From: Eutreptiella sp. 'Long Island Sound 2002' | Taxonomy: Eukaryota > Euglenozoa > Euglenophyceae > Eutreptiales > Eutreptiaceae | NCBI GenBank assembly: GCA_964036045.1 | Contig: OZ038383.1 | Coordinates: 41,872,354-41,936,353 of the forward strand | Length of the DNA: 64,000 nt | Direction of reading: 5' to 3' | In this document: piece after piece, positions 20,449 to 33,040 of the stretch | Numbering within the stretch: position 1 is the stretch's first letter | How the letters are laid out: each line of letters opens with the position of its first letter | Translations under genes and position numbers: made by a program | Notes under the pieces: generated by a model | Seen by the model: only the letters and a program-made list of their open reading frames with translations | Databases searched by the model: none | Told to the model about the DNA's origin: nothing

Positions 20449-21517
20449 CCCGCGGCCGACCACAGGACCTGCAGCAACGACGCACGGCCGCACGCGCACG
20501 GCACGAGTGCCACACCGGCCACGCGCAGGGAAGAAACGGCGCGGCGGACCCGGGACCGCCTCCTCCCGCCAGAGGACCGGACGATGATCGTCACACCAGC
20601 GGCAGCGGGGTCGGCCACGAACCACAACGACCCCGACCGGGCAGACCTCGCCCAACAAGACCCCTCGTACAACCCAGCAACGCGCGGCCGCGCAACATGC
20701 TACGGCACCACCCGTCGACCGGACACACCAGCGGGGACGGCGTCCACCTGCCCGGCATGCACAACGGACACCCAAGGAGTGGAGGCTAGCCTTAGCAGCC
20801 CACGGTGTCGGACACAAATACGACCCCAGCGACCTCTTCCCAAATCCCCCGGACAGGGGCCGCACTTCCCGGACCCCAGCGACCCGCCTGCAAAAAGGAA
20901 AGGGGGCAGCGCCACACCCGGGGCCGCCATCCCACCTGACCCTCCTCTCCCACGTAACAGGTCCGCGAGGGGCCGGGCAAAGGGGCCAGCCAAACACGCG
21001 GAGCCCGCGGCCGAACCGATGACCACGGGGGTGTTGTCGAACAGCGCACGCCACCGGATCCGGGCGCTGGCGCTGCGCAATTGACGGCAACCCGCCGTCC
21101 GCACTGAGGCGGAGACCCAGGCGGCACGCCCAGCCCTTGTGCACGCAAACTTCAGTAACCTCCACGGCGCCCCGGTGCGACGCATGGGACGCCCCCCCAG
21201 GACCCTGAGCCGCGCCTGGCCACAGGTCCTACCGCGACGACCCAGTGGCACACAGCCGCGCAACACACCCCAGCAACACCTGACGGTCCGACAAACCGAC
21301 GAGACGGACGTCAACCTGCCCGACACATGCAACAGATGCCCGGAGAGTGGAGGCCAGCCTTCGCAACCCCTGGTGTCAAGCACGCACGGAAACCCCACGA
21401 CTTCCTCCTACAGCCCCCTGGGCGAGGGCCACGCTTCTCGGACCCCGCGACCCACCTGCAGCAGGGAACAGGGCGGCGCCACGCCCGGACCCGTCCTCCC
21501 GCCTCACCCTCCTCTCC
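20335..21517 (+). repeat. 758-base direct repeat at the LINE 1 3' side
   Basis: Segments beginning at 20335 (CCATCCGCACTGAGACGGAGG) and 21093 (CCGTCCGCACTGAGGCGGAG) are diverged repeats containing CCACAGG(A/T)CCT, GGAGTGGAGGC and CCCGCGACCC-like blocks. The second unit is cut at 21517 by the 23.8-kb insertion. No gene is seen between 20449 and 21517; open frames there are composition effects. Confidence 0.6.
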
Positions 21518-21850
21518 TTCTCTATAGGGGACGGCAACAAGAAGCGGCACAAGGTACAACAAGTATGTTGGAGAAAAAAAAAACACGAAACCGCCTTCCA
21601 CGCCCTCTCTATAGGGGAAACGCAATGCGGAGAGGTATGTTATCGAAGACGCAGCGAGAAAAAAAAAACACGAGGGAGGAGACACAAAACACAACACGCA
21701 AAAAAAAAAAAAAAAAAACAAAAAGGACCTGCGCACGCTCTTTCTCAACAGGGGAAGAAAACATGATGGGACGAAAGGAAAGGTACGTGCTACGCATCAC
21801 ACATGCCACGCATCTCTGCTACGCATCTACATGACCTCTTCTTCTGCCTT
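21518..21850 (+). repeat. A-rich degenerate repeats
   Basis: CTCTATAGGGGA(A/C) followed by a (G/A)AGTATGTT-like block and an A-run occurs at 21522 and 21605. An 18-base A-run ends at 21718. No gene is seen. Confidence 0.6.
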
Positions 21851-22099
21851 TTGAAACATGCCGACGACCGACGACGAGAACCAGCCAAGGTATGACACAC
21901 CCCACCCCACCAACCACACACCGCGAGCACACACACGCGCACGCACGCCAGCCACACCGAGCGCGACGCCCCCCCCCCCCCACGCCACCCACACCAACAC
22001 GAAGGGCCACACAGCGCACACACACACACCAGGGCCAAGGGGAAGGGCACCCGGAAGACACACCCACCGCACCACCACACCACACCACCACCGGCAGCG

Positions 22100-23900
22100 A
22101 AACCCAGCCAGGAGTGGCGGGGAGTAGCACACAGGAACCTCCGCCAGGAGTGGCGAGGGACCAACCACACCAGCCACAAGCCCACCACACACGCCACCGC
22201 CGCACGCCACACGCCACACACCACACACCGCACACCACACACCACCGCCGACAGCGAAACCCAGCCAGGAGTGGCGGGGAACCGCGCCCGGGACCCTCCG
22301 CCAGGAGTGGCGAGGAACGCCCACCACCGCCGGCAGCGAAACCCAGCCAGGAGTGGCGGGGAGTAGCACACAGGAACCTCCGCCGGGAGTGGCGAGGAAC
22401 CAACCACACCACACACCAGCCGCAACCCCACCAGCACACCACCACCGCACACCACACACCACACACCACACACCACACACCACACACCACTGCTGCCAGC
22501 GGACCCCAGCCAGGAGAGGCGGGGGACCACACACCACCACCGGCACCGAAACCCAGCCAGGAGTGGCGGGGAGTAGCACGCAGGAACCTCCGCCAGGAGT
22601 GGCGGGGAGTAGCACGCAGGAACCTCCGCCAGGAGTGGCGAGGGACCGACCACGCCACACACCGCCGCCAACGGACCCCAGCCAGGAGTGGCGAGGACCG
22701 CCCACCACCACCAGCAGCGAAACCCAGCCAGGAGTGGCGGGGAGTAGCACACAGGAACCTCCGCCAGGAGTGGCGAGGGACCAACCACCAACACACCACC
22801 GCCACACACCACACACCACCGCCGCCAGCGGACCCCAGCCAGGAGTGGCGGGGACCGCCCACCACCACCGGCAGCGAAACCCAGCCAGGAGTGGCGGGGA
22901 GTAGCACACGGGAACCTCCGCCAGGAGTGGCGAGGGACCAACCACACCACACACCACCCACAACCCCGCCAACACACCACCGCCGCACACCACACACCAC
23001 ACACCACGCACCACCACCGCCAGCAGGCCCCAGCCAGGAGTGGCGGGAAACCGCACACCAACACCGGCAGCGAAACCCAGCCAGGAGTGGCGGGGAGTAG
23101 CACACAGGAAACTCCGCCAGGAGTGGCGAGGGACCAACCACACCACACACCAACCACAACCCCACCACACACCGCCGCCGCCAGCGAACCCCAGCCAGGA
23201 GTGGCGGGGAACCGCGCCCAGGGCCCTCTGCCAGGAGTGGCGAGGACCGCCCACCGCCACCGGCATCGAAACCCAGCCAGGAGTGGCGGGGAGTAGAACA
23301 CAGGAACCTCCGCCAGGAGTGGCGAGGGACCAACCACAGCCACAACCCCACCAACACACCACCGCCGCACACCACACACCACACACCACACACCACACGC
23401 CACGCACCACCGCCGCGAGCAGGCCCCAGCCAGGAGCGGCGGGGAACCGCACACCACCACAGGCAGCGAAACCCAGCCAGGAGTGGCGGGGAGTAGCACA
23501 CAGGAACCTCCGCCAGGAGTGGCGAGGGACCAAACACACCACACACCAGCCACAACCCCACCACACACCACCGCCGCCCGGAGACCTCAACCAGGAGTGG
23601 CGAGGACCGCCCACCACCACCGGCAGCGAAACCCAACCAGGAGTGGCGGGGAGTAGCACACGGGAACCTCTGCCAGGAGTGGCGAGGGACCAACCGCACC
23701 ACACACCAGCCACAACCCCACCAACACACCGCCACCGCTCACCACACACCACACACCACACACCACACACCACACGCCACTGCCGGCGGCGGAACCCCAG
23801 CCAGGAGTGGCGGGGAGCCGCACAACACCACAGGCAGCGAAACCCAGCCAGGAGTGGCGGGGAGTAGCACACAGGAACCTCCGCCAGGAGTGGCGAGGGA
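22100..23900. repeat. Minisatellite built on CCAGGAGTGGCG hairpins
   Basis: About 32 near-identical copies of CCAGGAGTGGCG alternate in two contexts (AACCCAGCCAGGAGTGGCGG and CTCCGCCAGGAGTGGCGAGG), separated by CACCACACAC-type microsatellite. CGCCA-GGAG-TGGCG can form a 5-bp hairpin with a GGAG loop. The minus strand is stop-free in all three frames, which gives long repetitive open frames (Arg-His-Ser-Trp, Pro-Pro-Leu-Leu-Ala) that I do not regard as genes. Confidence 0.85.
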
Positions 23901-25110
23901 CCAACCACACCACACACCCGCCACGACCCCACCAACACACCACCACCGCACACCACACACCACAAACCACGCACCACACACCAACACAGACACCACGCGC
24001 GCACGCACCACGCCACAAACACACACACCGGCGGCGAACCACGACCAGAGGAGGGGGCGACACGCCCGCAAGCAACACAGCCAGGAACAGCGAAAACCCC
24101 CCCCCCCCACCACCACCACCCCACCCCGGAGAGACGGGACACCAACCACCGCAAACCGCACAGCGAAAAGGGGGGCGGGACCAAAAGGGCACACAGGGGG
24201 CGCAGGCGAGGGACCCAACCTCAGGGGTTTGGGGGCCCCCCCGGTGACCGTATCGGCCCCACCTGAGCACACGCAATAAGGTGGGATACGCCCGGGACCG
24301 TTGGTCAGCAGCCCGCGGTGGCACCGGCCTGGGGGGGTGACCAATGGGCCTGACCAAGAGCACTCCCCACGGCACGTACTGCGGTTCGGGCCCAGCGAGG
24401 GGCTGCGGGTAGGGCACACCGTCCATCGGGGCAGGCAAGAGACGCGCCTGTCCCGCAAGGACTCCCCAGCGACCAACAGTGTACCCGACCCCGGTGTGGG
24501 GAACGGCTGGAGTACCTGGCTACGGAACAGGTCCATGGACGGCATCCGTACAACAGAGTTACACCCTGACGGGGAGTGCAAGCAACGGCCCCCCCACGGG
24601 GAAACACCAGGGGAAGGGACCCGAGCCGGCGACAAGGACCCCCCCCCACACACCACAGCCGGGAAGGCCCGGGCACGACACCGCCCCAAGCGACACGGAA
24701 AAGAGACAGAAGGAGGAGGGCACGCAAAGGGGACAGCAAGGGGACACACCACCAACAGACCCCACCCAAGGGGGGCGGAGAACCACACAGCCGAGACAGG
24801 GGGGGGGGCACGACACACAGCCCCCACACCAAACAGGGCCGCCAAACCACGCCCGCAAAGGCGAGGACAGGCACCCAAACGCACCACCAACACACCGCAC
24901 ACACGCCCGAGCGTGCACACAACACACACCCGCACAACCGCCACCGACACGAGCCCCACAAGCGCACACCACACACCAAAGCGCAGGCGCCGCCCGCACC
25001 ACACACGCAACACACACAAACCCAAACAACAGGAACCCAGCAACCCCCCCCCGCCAGGGGGGCTGCAGGGCCGCCAGAAATTGCTAGGACGCAAAGGAGG
25101 AGCCACCAGG
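23901..25110. other. GC-rich stretch without recognised gene
   Basis: The sequence contains C- and G-runs, CAC-rich microsatellite and no conserved protein motif. Open frames on both strands reflect scarcity of A/T. 24230-24560 is more complex in sequence (CCCGGGACCGTTGGTCAGCAG) but matches nothing else in the window. Confidence 0.5.
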
Positions 25111-28100
25111 CCCGCAGCCAGGAGTGGCGAACGGCCACACCCAGTAACACCCGAACAGCCACGCCCAACACCAGGACCGGGCACTACGACACCCACACCA
25201 GCACCGCCACCAACGCCCAAACCGGACGCCACGACACCCTCACCAGCGGACACACCCGACACCAGCGGAGGCACCATCGGCAACACCAGCGACCCCAGCA
25301 CCCACCAAAACACTAGGACATGGGACACCCTCGCCGACAACAAACCAACACAAAAAGCCACCCAACACTGACCAACGACCGCACCCAGCCGATCCGGTCA
25401 CCCAGAACCACCGCCACCGGCATCCACGCCATCGGAAACACCAACACCGCCAAAAATCAAACCAGCACAACACCCTCACCAACACCGTCACCGCCAGCAC
25501 CAACGCCTACGAAACCTACGCATGCCAACGCCGGTTCCAGCACCTACATCACCCAAGCCAACGGCATCAAGCACACCATCGCCGGCAACACCCCACCATC
25601 AGCGTCGCCACCAGCAACCTCTGCCACCGGAGGACACCGAAACCACCACAGCCGGTGAGCCAACAAACCACCAAGCCCCGACCAGGGGAAGCGAGGGCAC
25701 GCGCCCGGAACCACCATGCAATCCCCGGCGACACCCACACCACCGGCGCCGCCAACACCACCCTCACCCACGACACCACCCGGAGCAACGCCTACGCCAC
25801 CTACACCAACAGCAGCACCAGCAGACCACACCACCTACTGCACACCCCCCCAGACAGAGCCACAGAAACCGACCACCGCCCTGAACGCAAGCCGCTGACC
25901 ACCCACACACAGACCCACGCCAACCGGCACCAGCATCAGCAGCGTCCGAGACGCCGAGAACAATAGCGACGCCCACAACGACCTCACCACCAGCATCACC
26001 GACACCGACACCGGCAGTACGGCCTCAGCACCGACAAACCAGAGCGTCAACGGCAACCGCCACGGCAACACCGCCCGGTACAACACCATCGGCATCAACA
26101 ACACCAAGGGAGCCAACACACAGGCCAGGGACACCCATGGGTACCTCCACCAGGAGTGGCGAGGTCCCACCCCCGCCGTCAGAACACCACCATCCACCAG
26201 GGCAACACCCGCAGCGCCCACATCGGCCACAGCTCCACCAGCGGCGCCCTCGCCAGCACCGTCACCAACACCGCGACGGCCAGCCACGAGGGGCACGCCC
26301 GGAACCGCCGACCACCCAAACACAGGCCGCGCCGAGCACCAACACCAACAACACCGACGCCAACAGACCACCACGACACACGCCAACCACCAAGTAACAC
26401 ATAAGGCACCCTCGCCTTCGGCAACACCAACGCCACCAACACCCACGGCACTATCCACACCACCACCAACCCCACCAACGACGGGCCGAGGTGCCGTCAC
26501 CTACAACGCCCCCAACACCACCACCACGGCCCCGCCACCTAGGGCAACCCCACCAACGGCGTCACCAAGGACGCCAGCACGGCAGGCGAACGAACGCCAC
26601 CGAGCCCTCAGCCAGGAGAGGCGAACGCCCACACCCAGCAACACCCAAACGGCCACGCCCAGACCCAGGGCCAGGAACTGCGACACCCACACCTGCACCG
26701 CCGCCAACACCCAAACCGAACACCACAACACCCTCACCAACGGAGACGCCCGGAACCAACAACGGACCAACACAAGAAACCACCCAGCGGCCAAGTTACA
26801 CCCAAGGCGTTCCAACCGCGCCACCCACCGGCCCGCACCCAGAACCACCACCAGCACCAGCAGCAGCCACTGACAACCCACACACAGACCCACACCAACC
26901 ACCAGCAGCATCAACAACATCAGAGACACCGTGACCCATGGCAACGCCCGCAACGACCTCACCACCGGCATCACCGACGGCGCCACCGGCAGTGCGACCT
27001 CACCGACAGCAACCCGGAGCATCCCCCATCCCGCATCTCGGTGAGACACCATCGGCAGCAAGGACACCGAGGGGGCCAAGGCCAACCCACCAGCCAACGA
27101 CGCACATGGGAACCTCCGCCAGGAGTGGCGAGGTCCCCCCTCCGCCGTCAGAACACCGCCAGGGCAGCACTTACAACACCCTACAACGCCAACACACACA
27201 GCTCCCCCGGCGGCACCCCCACCAACGCCAACACCGGCACCACCGACAGCGGCAACACGGCGACACCACCACCCAACCGCAGCAAGGTCACCCTAAACCG
27301 CAACCGCAGCAACACCCGTCACTACGGACCCACGGACAGCCGACACCACCAGGACCACAGACCGGCCAAACACCAGCCACGAATGGCACGCCCGGAACCA
27401 CCGAACACCAGCACACAGGCCACCCGGCACCAACACCAAAAACACCCACGCCACCGGACCACCGCGAGACACACCACCGCCAACCCCACCAACGACGAAC
27501 CGAGGTACCGTCACCCACAACACCCCTAACACCACCACCACAACCCCGGCACAGAGTAACACCTAGGGCGCCCCCATCGACGACAACACCAAAGACGCCA
27601 CCACGGCTGGCGAACAAACGCCACCAGCGCCGCCCACCAGGCCCCCAACCAAGGGTAGAAACAACAACGCCACACGCCATCGCACCCACCGCATCGAAAT
27701 CACCCGGAGTAGCGTCAACGTCAACCAGGGGTCCCCACCACCCACCCAAGCAGCACAAAACACCACAGCAACACCACCACACCCTCGCCACCAGCGACAC
27801 CACCGCCAGCACCCTCCGCCAGGAATGGCGAGGAGAAGGCCCAACAGCGCGGACCCACCCAACGTCCCCGGCACCCTCACCATCGGACCGCCACCACCGG
27901 CGCCGACCCCCAAAACACCACCGTCACCAACGCCACCGACCCCGGACGCAAAAATCACACAGCCCGCACACACGGCACCAGCCAGAGCAACGCCAACACC
28001 ACTCCCGGCCAACTCACACGAACACCACCGGAAGCATCACCGTCGACCGAGCGCCGCAGCGACCCCAGGGTACGAGTCCCCCCCACCATCTGCACGGCCA

Positions 28101-28730
28101 GCGACACCGTCACCGGCACCAACCGGAACGCCGACAACGACAGCCTCACCAACAACCGACACCCCCCTACCGCTGCCACCCACCAGTCACGCCACCCGCC
28201 GTCAAAGCCACCCACCAATGCCGCACCCCGAACCACACTTACACCCGAAACCGGCACCAGCACGCCCGGCCGAGCCGTCAATGGCACCACCGCCCATGGC
28301 ACCGCCTACGCTCACCACCACCACCACCACCCCACGCGAGGCCAGGAACCCCCGGCGTCGCCTACGGCCTCAACGAGCACCGACACCACCAACACCACCA
28401 CCGCCGGACAGGGACTACCCACAAACCAGGAACATCTCCACCACCAACAACCAATACACCACCCGCGGCACCCCACTATCGCCGACACCACCACGGCACC
28501 CATCACACCTCCACCACCGGAGGCGACGTGGGCCACACCACCCGTCAACTACAGCACCCTCGCCACCACCGCCACATCCGGCCCACAAACGTTACCGCCG
28601 ACAACACCACATACGCCCATACGTCACCCATGCCATGCTCACCGACCATCACCTCGTCATCAGAGACACCAACACCACCGGCGACGACGACAGCGACAAC
28701 AGCTGACCCACCAGCTAACCACCATCAACC
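25110..28730. repeat. Degenerate ACC/AAC-rich repeat field
   Basis: Nearly all sequence is CACCAACACCACCG-like. Larger repeats are visible: 25117 and 26611 start the same roughly 150-base segment (GCCAGGAG(T/A)GGCGAACG(G/C)CC), about 1.49 kb apart; 26151 and 27120 share CAGGAGTGGCGAGGTCCC(A/C)CC, 969 bases apart. Single hairpin motifs also occur (27813, one mismatch). One frame reads Asn/Thr/Gly-rich, as in repetitive surface proteins, but stops occur throughout, so no gene is called. Confidence 0.6.
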
Positions 28731-29107
28731 ATAGCCCAGCACCAGCTTCATCTACTCTAACGCCCATACCACCCTCGCCAACAGCGCCGCCACCGACACA
28801 ATCATCCACTCCGGCGCCCACACCACCCTCACCACCAACATCACCAACACCACCACCCCCAAGGTCAGGGCCCGCGGGAAACAGAACGGCAGAGCGAGCA
28901 CGCCACCACCCGCACGCGTCCCCCACCCTATCGTACACCGCTCCGCAACACGCCCCCCCCGCTTCCCCTGACAGGGCGTGCGCTCCAGCCCACTGCTGGG
29001 AAGACGACTTCGACATCCTCCCGGCCATCCGACACCTACTGGCAGCCACGGCCCCGCGCCCACAAGCCCACCAGCAACCCACGGAACCGCAAGAGCCCGA
29101 CCACCCC

Positions 29108-30886
29108 ATGCCACCACGCTCCATATCCCCCGCGTCCACCGCAGACCGGAACGCGGAACACCAGCGAGAGGAGCCCGACCCCGGCCGCGCCGCCACGCCC
29201 CCACCGCCCCCCCCCCCAAAGGACATCTACGCCACGCTGGCCAGCACCCTAGCCCCCATGGACGCCGAGCAGTACTACCAGTCCGTCCAATGAGACCTCC
29301 CTGAGGACCACGCGACCCTCCAGGGGTGGAAGCAGGAGAAAAGGTACGACAACGAGTGGGGCACAGAGGAAGACCTTCTCTGGGACGACACCTGGAAAGG
29401 CACCGCGGACGCCTTCCTGGAGGCAGCAGCCGAAACCTACCCCCGCCCGCCCGGGGACACCAGACACGGCCTCCACGCCCTCCTAGCGTTCCACAGCTGG
29501 AAACACCGCCACACCGTCACCCTCTACCCCCTCGACCACAATCGGCACCGATGGACACCTGAAGACGACGCCACAGCCACCATCACCGTACAGCAAAGCC
29601 CCGAGAACCCGGAGGAATACCACATCACCTGGGACGATCCGGCACCCCACCCCCCCGCCTCCCCCACCCTCCCAGATGTCTTCGCCGCCATCAGTGCAGA
29701 GCTCCAGGAGGCCAAAGCCCCCCAGCAACTGGACGAAGACATGCCCCAGGCACCATCACCATCAACCACACAAGACCGACCCCGCACAGAGCCCCTCACC
29801 CACCCCATCACCACAATGGAGCTCCCCCCACAACAACGCACCACCCCAGACCGAAACGGGTTTCGAGACCTGCCGCGGGAATGGGCGGTCCACAACGGCA
29901 CACTCCGATGGGACGAAATCATACCGGGCCTCCAGGCCATCCGCCTCCACTCAATCACAGAGCCCACCACCACCTGGGCACTACCGACGGACCGCCACCA
30001 CCTCCTCCTCACCGTCCAAGTCGATGCCACGATCACACCCACGGAAGGAGACCCCGTAACAGCAGCCCCCGCCCACGCCGTCCACATACCCCCGCAAGCA
30101 TCGTCGGCACCTATGACGGTGCATCCAGGCCCCACCCCTTGGCAGGCCATCGTCATCACCTACCCCGCCCCCAATGACCACACACACACCTGGCAGCAAC
30201 GATGGGAGGACATCCGAGGAGACCTCCTCCAAGAACACCTAGGGCTCACACGCACCCACCACACCCTACAACCGATACGAGGAGTAGGCCAAGCATCACA
30301 CGGCATACACGCCCCGGGAGTATGGGCGTACGCCACACCCAAAAACCCACAAGCAGCGGAGGACATCAAGACCGCCCTATCCATCGAGCAAGCCCAGACC
30401 CAAACCCCGCACCGCAACACCCAACGAGGCTACACAATTTGGTGGGCGTACCAAGACCATGACACCCTCACCCCCCAACCGGGGGCCCCCCCTCTAGACA
30501 CCAACACCACCGCCTTCCTCCAAGCCGCAACAGCGGCAGCCACACAGGTAGGGGCCCCGGAAACCTGAGGCCCACAATACCTGGTCGAAACCAAAGTGGC
30601 GCCCCACGCGAAGGGCCAAGACAAGCCCCCAACACCGAAGCCACTCCACCCCCCGCTCAAGCTAGACCGAACGGAACACACCCCCCAGGATGAATGGGCG
30701 ACCCACTACATCATCCCCCACACCACCACCCGCAAGAACGACGCCGCCAAGATCACCGTCACCCGCCACCTCCCCCACACCACACAGGTGTATGAGCTGA
30801 CGGCCCCCAACGTCCTCGTCACCCGTCGCCGACACGACGAGCGATACACCATACAGGCGGAAGGGGCCGCCGCGACCACCCTGTAG
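29108..30886 (+). pseudogene. LINE 2 N-terminal module
   Basis: ATG at 29108 is in frame with everything to 38344. Proline-rich start, then DLPEDHATLQGWKQEKRYDN, NGFRDLPREWAVHNGTLRWD (about 29858) and TWQQRWEDIRGDLLQEHLGL (about 30190). Stops: TGA 29291-29293, TGA 30566-30568, TAG 30884-30886. The last lies where LINE 1 has a Tyr codon (YTVYTWARYG). No family is recognised. The final 90 codons (TRKNDAAKITVTRHLPHTTQ through RYTIQAEG) match the truncated start of LINE 1, which supports a true coding origin. Confidence 0.5.
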
Positions 30887-30997
30887 ACATGGGCAACACG
30901 GGGGGACCACCCACACCCCACCCTCCACCACGCCCCCTCCTGGCCCACCCCCTTCCACACAGCGGACCGCCCCAACAAGAAGCCCAAACACACAGGT

Positions 30998-32995
30998 GTG
31001 CACACCCACGCCCAGGAGGCCCAGCACCGACACGAAGCGAGGCGCAAGGCCCGCACCCTCCACGACGACCACACCATCCCCCGCATCGGCGCCCCCCCCG
31101 CCAGGGTATCAGATACCACCCACAACCGCACGATCACAGGCATCACCACGGACTGCCTGAACCCAGCGGCGTCGCGGGCAGACGCCGTATGGATCAGCGA
31201 AGGGCGCTCCCACACACGGGCGGTGGCGCGCCTCCACAACATCCAACCCCACAAACTCCAGCGCGCCGTTGGACCCTTCGCCGTACACGTCACCCCGTAC
31301 GGCATCGACCACCCCCGGTGTGAGCACCATGACCCGCCCTGCTCCACCCCATGCACCTCGCCCCTGCGCCAACCGCTGCCGGCCCCCACCATCACGGGCA
31401 ATATGTACCTGGGCACCGTACCGGGAGACCCGGGCATATACATCCTGCCCAACAAGTCCAGGGAACACGCCATCCCCCTCCACGGTGTGGAATCCCTCGC
31501 CCTGGGACCACCCCCACCAAAACACCAACACCAACACATCCCGGGGGACAAACGGACACAGGCCCCAGACGGGGGGAAAAAGGCCCACCAACGCGCCCTG
31601 GCCCACATCACCCTCCACCCCGCAGCCCACCTACCAAAGGACTTCGGCACGGAGCGCCACATCGTCCTGGAGGGCCAAGCCCACCACATCATCACCGCCG
31701 CCCTGTACACCCTCGCCGCCCACGAACGCCACTGGGACCCCACAACCATCCCAGCAATGCCCCCACCGCCCCAAGGCCCCAACGACCCCGTCACCCCCTT
31801 CCACATCGATCAACTCCTAAGCCGCAAGCCCCCCCCACACCTCCACCCCTCCAGGATACCACTAGCCATTGCATCGTGGGACACCCTGGACACTCCCCCC
31901 GAACAACCCGCCATCCACATCCTCAAAGCGGACACCCAATGGTGGGTCCTCCACTGGGCACACGGAGTCCTCATGGCGGCCCAGGCCTATACCCCGGAAA
32001 TGGACCCGGAAGACCCCCCACGGGGCCAGCAGCGACTCCTCCAAGCCATCACCCTCACAGGCCGCGAAGGCGCCCCCTGGGAAGCCCTCCACACAGCACT
32101 CTACTGGGCTCAAGGCTCCCCCAACGGCCCGGACACACCGGAACCCACAGAGGCCTGGGTCAGGCAGGCCAAGGCCATGAGGAACTACCACCTACACCAC
32201 CCCTTCGACGACAGCCCCGCCGCACTGCCATGGCCAACAGATCCCCCGGAGACCGTACGCAAGCTCGCCGACATCATACGCAGCCACGCGAAAGCGAAAA
32301 TGCAAACACCGGCAGAACCCCCACTGAGGGATCCAGACCAGCAAGCAACGCACCCCTTCTTCCAACCCCATGCCCCCCCAGCCCCGCCACCTCCAGTCCC
32401 ACCCAAGCGAACGAGACGACAAAGGGGCGCACCCGCCCCCAGCCAAGCCGGAAAAGCAGCAACCTCCCGACCCCCCGCATCCCACCCGACCCAGCCGACG
32501 AACCCAGACCCAGCATCCTCGTCATCCTCCCTCCCACCAATACCACCGCCCCACCCGGACCAGGCATCCTCATCATCCTCCCTCCCGCCACCAGCACAGC
32601 CCCCGCCCAAAGCGTACCCAGGGTTCGAAAAAGGTGCGAAGGTCCAACAGCCCTTCCGCAACGACCACACAGGCGACTGGATCTGGTGTGAGGGCACGAT
32701 CCAGTACCGCCTCAAGGGACCGGGGGACAACGGGGGGCCACAGATCCGGGTGATCTGGCACCGCCAAAAGGAGCTAGACCAAGGCAACAGCGCCCCGGAC
32801 AAACCACTCGGCGACACCCTGGAACTCACCAGCGCCCACCCCATCCGGCTCCGCACCGAAGAGAACAAGGCCCACACAGGCACCAAATACACTGGGGAGC
32901 TCCCCCCGGAGTGGAGCCAAGGCCTCCCCCCGCCGCGCCTACCCAAACGCCCACAAACCGGCAAAAAGTCCCCAACCCCCCGTCCCCCTCCCTGA
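30998..32995 (+). CDS. LINE 2 ORF1-like protein
   Basis: The frame is open for 665 codons to TGA 32993-32995; it opens after TAG 30886 and the first in-frame start candidate is GTG 30998, so the start is uncertain. Sections: basic N-terminus (HEARRKARTLHDDH), a conserved block RAVGPFAVHVTPYGIDHPRC with CEHHDPPCSTPC, IVLEGQAHHIITAALYTLAA, a tryptophan-rich domain (KADTQWWVLHWAHGV, also WW in LINE 1), a Pro/Ser low-complexity linker (32340-32610), and a C-terminal domain FEKGAKVQQPFRNDHTGDWI. No CCHC knuckle or RRM is seen. It presumably binds the element RNA (inference). Confidence 0.6.
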   Translation: MHTHAQEAQHRHEARRKARTLHDDHTIPRIGAPPARVSDTTHNRTITGITTDCLNPAASRADAVWISEGRSHTRAVARLHNIQPHKLQRAVGPFAVHVTPYGIDHPRCEHHDPPCSTPCTSPLRQPLPAPTITGNMYLGTVPGDPGIYILPNKSREHAIPLHGVESLALGPPPPKHQHQHIPGDKRTQAPDGGKKAHQRALAHITLHPAAHLPKDFGTERHIVLEGQAHHIITAALYTLAAHERHWDPTTIPAMPPPPQGPNDPVTPFHIDQLLSRKPPPHLHPSRIPLAIASWDTLDTPPEQPAIHILKADTQWWVLHWAHGVLMAAQAYTPEMDPEDPPRGQQRLLQAITLTGREGAPWEALHTALYWAQGSPNGPDTPEPTEAWVRQAKAMRNYHLHHPFDDSPAALPWPTDPPETVRKLADIIRSHAKAKMQTPAEPPLRDPDQQATHPFFQPHAPPAPPPPVPPKRTRRQRGAPAPSQAGKAATSRPPASHPTQPTNPDPASSSSSLPPIPPPHPDQASSSSSLPPPAQPPPKAYPGFEKGAKVQQPFRNDHTGDWIWCEGTIQYRLKGPGDNGGPQIRVIWHRQKELDQGNSAPDKPLGDTLELTSAHPIRLRTEENKAHTGTKYTGELPPEWSQGLPPPRLPKRPQTGKKSPTPRPPP

Positions 32996-33040
32996 CGGGG
33001 CAAGGGCCGAGGGCACAAGCCTCCACAGCCCCGGCCCACC

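Larger units (their letters stand above)
886..21517 (+). mobile_element. LINE 1: decayed non-LTR retroelement with APE endonuclease, RT, RNase H, RING and Ulp1-like protease
   Basis: Similarity to LINE 2 of this window (about 28.7-42.4 kb) runs from roughly 990 through the RNase H region to 8393, resumes at 9326 and includes a protease domain ending at 20448. The 5' end is truncated: LINE 2 has an N-terminal module (29108-30886) of which LINE 1 keeps only the last part. The element is interrupted by an intron-like segment (8394-9324) and the PLE complex (10392-15716). Several frameshifts and stops make it non-functional. The 3' end is not defined; sequence matching the second locus copy continues to 21517. 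Order seen: ORF1, EN, RT, RNH, helical tail, RING, Pro-rich, FWIP, protease. Confidence 0.75.

Noticed and set aside
22200-23800. CRISPR array
   Set aside because: Repeats are short, imperfect and separated by microsatellite rather than unique spacers, no cas genes are present, and the setting is eukaryotic.
21790-25361. Very long minus-strand open frames (500-785 codons) rich in Arg-His-Ser-Trp and Pro-Leu-Leu-Ala
   Set aside because: All three minus frames are open over the same minisatellite, the peptides are the same repeat read in three frames, and there is no non-repetitive domain.
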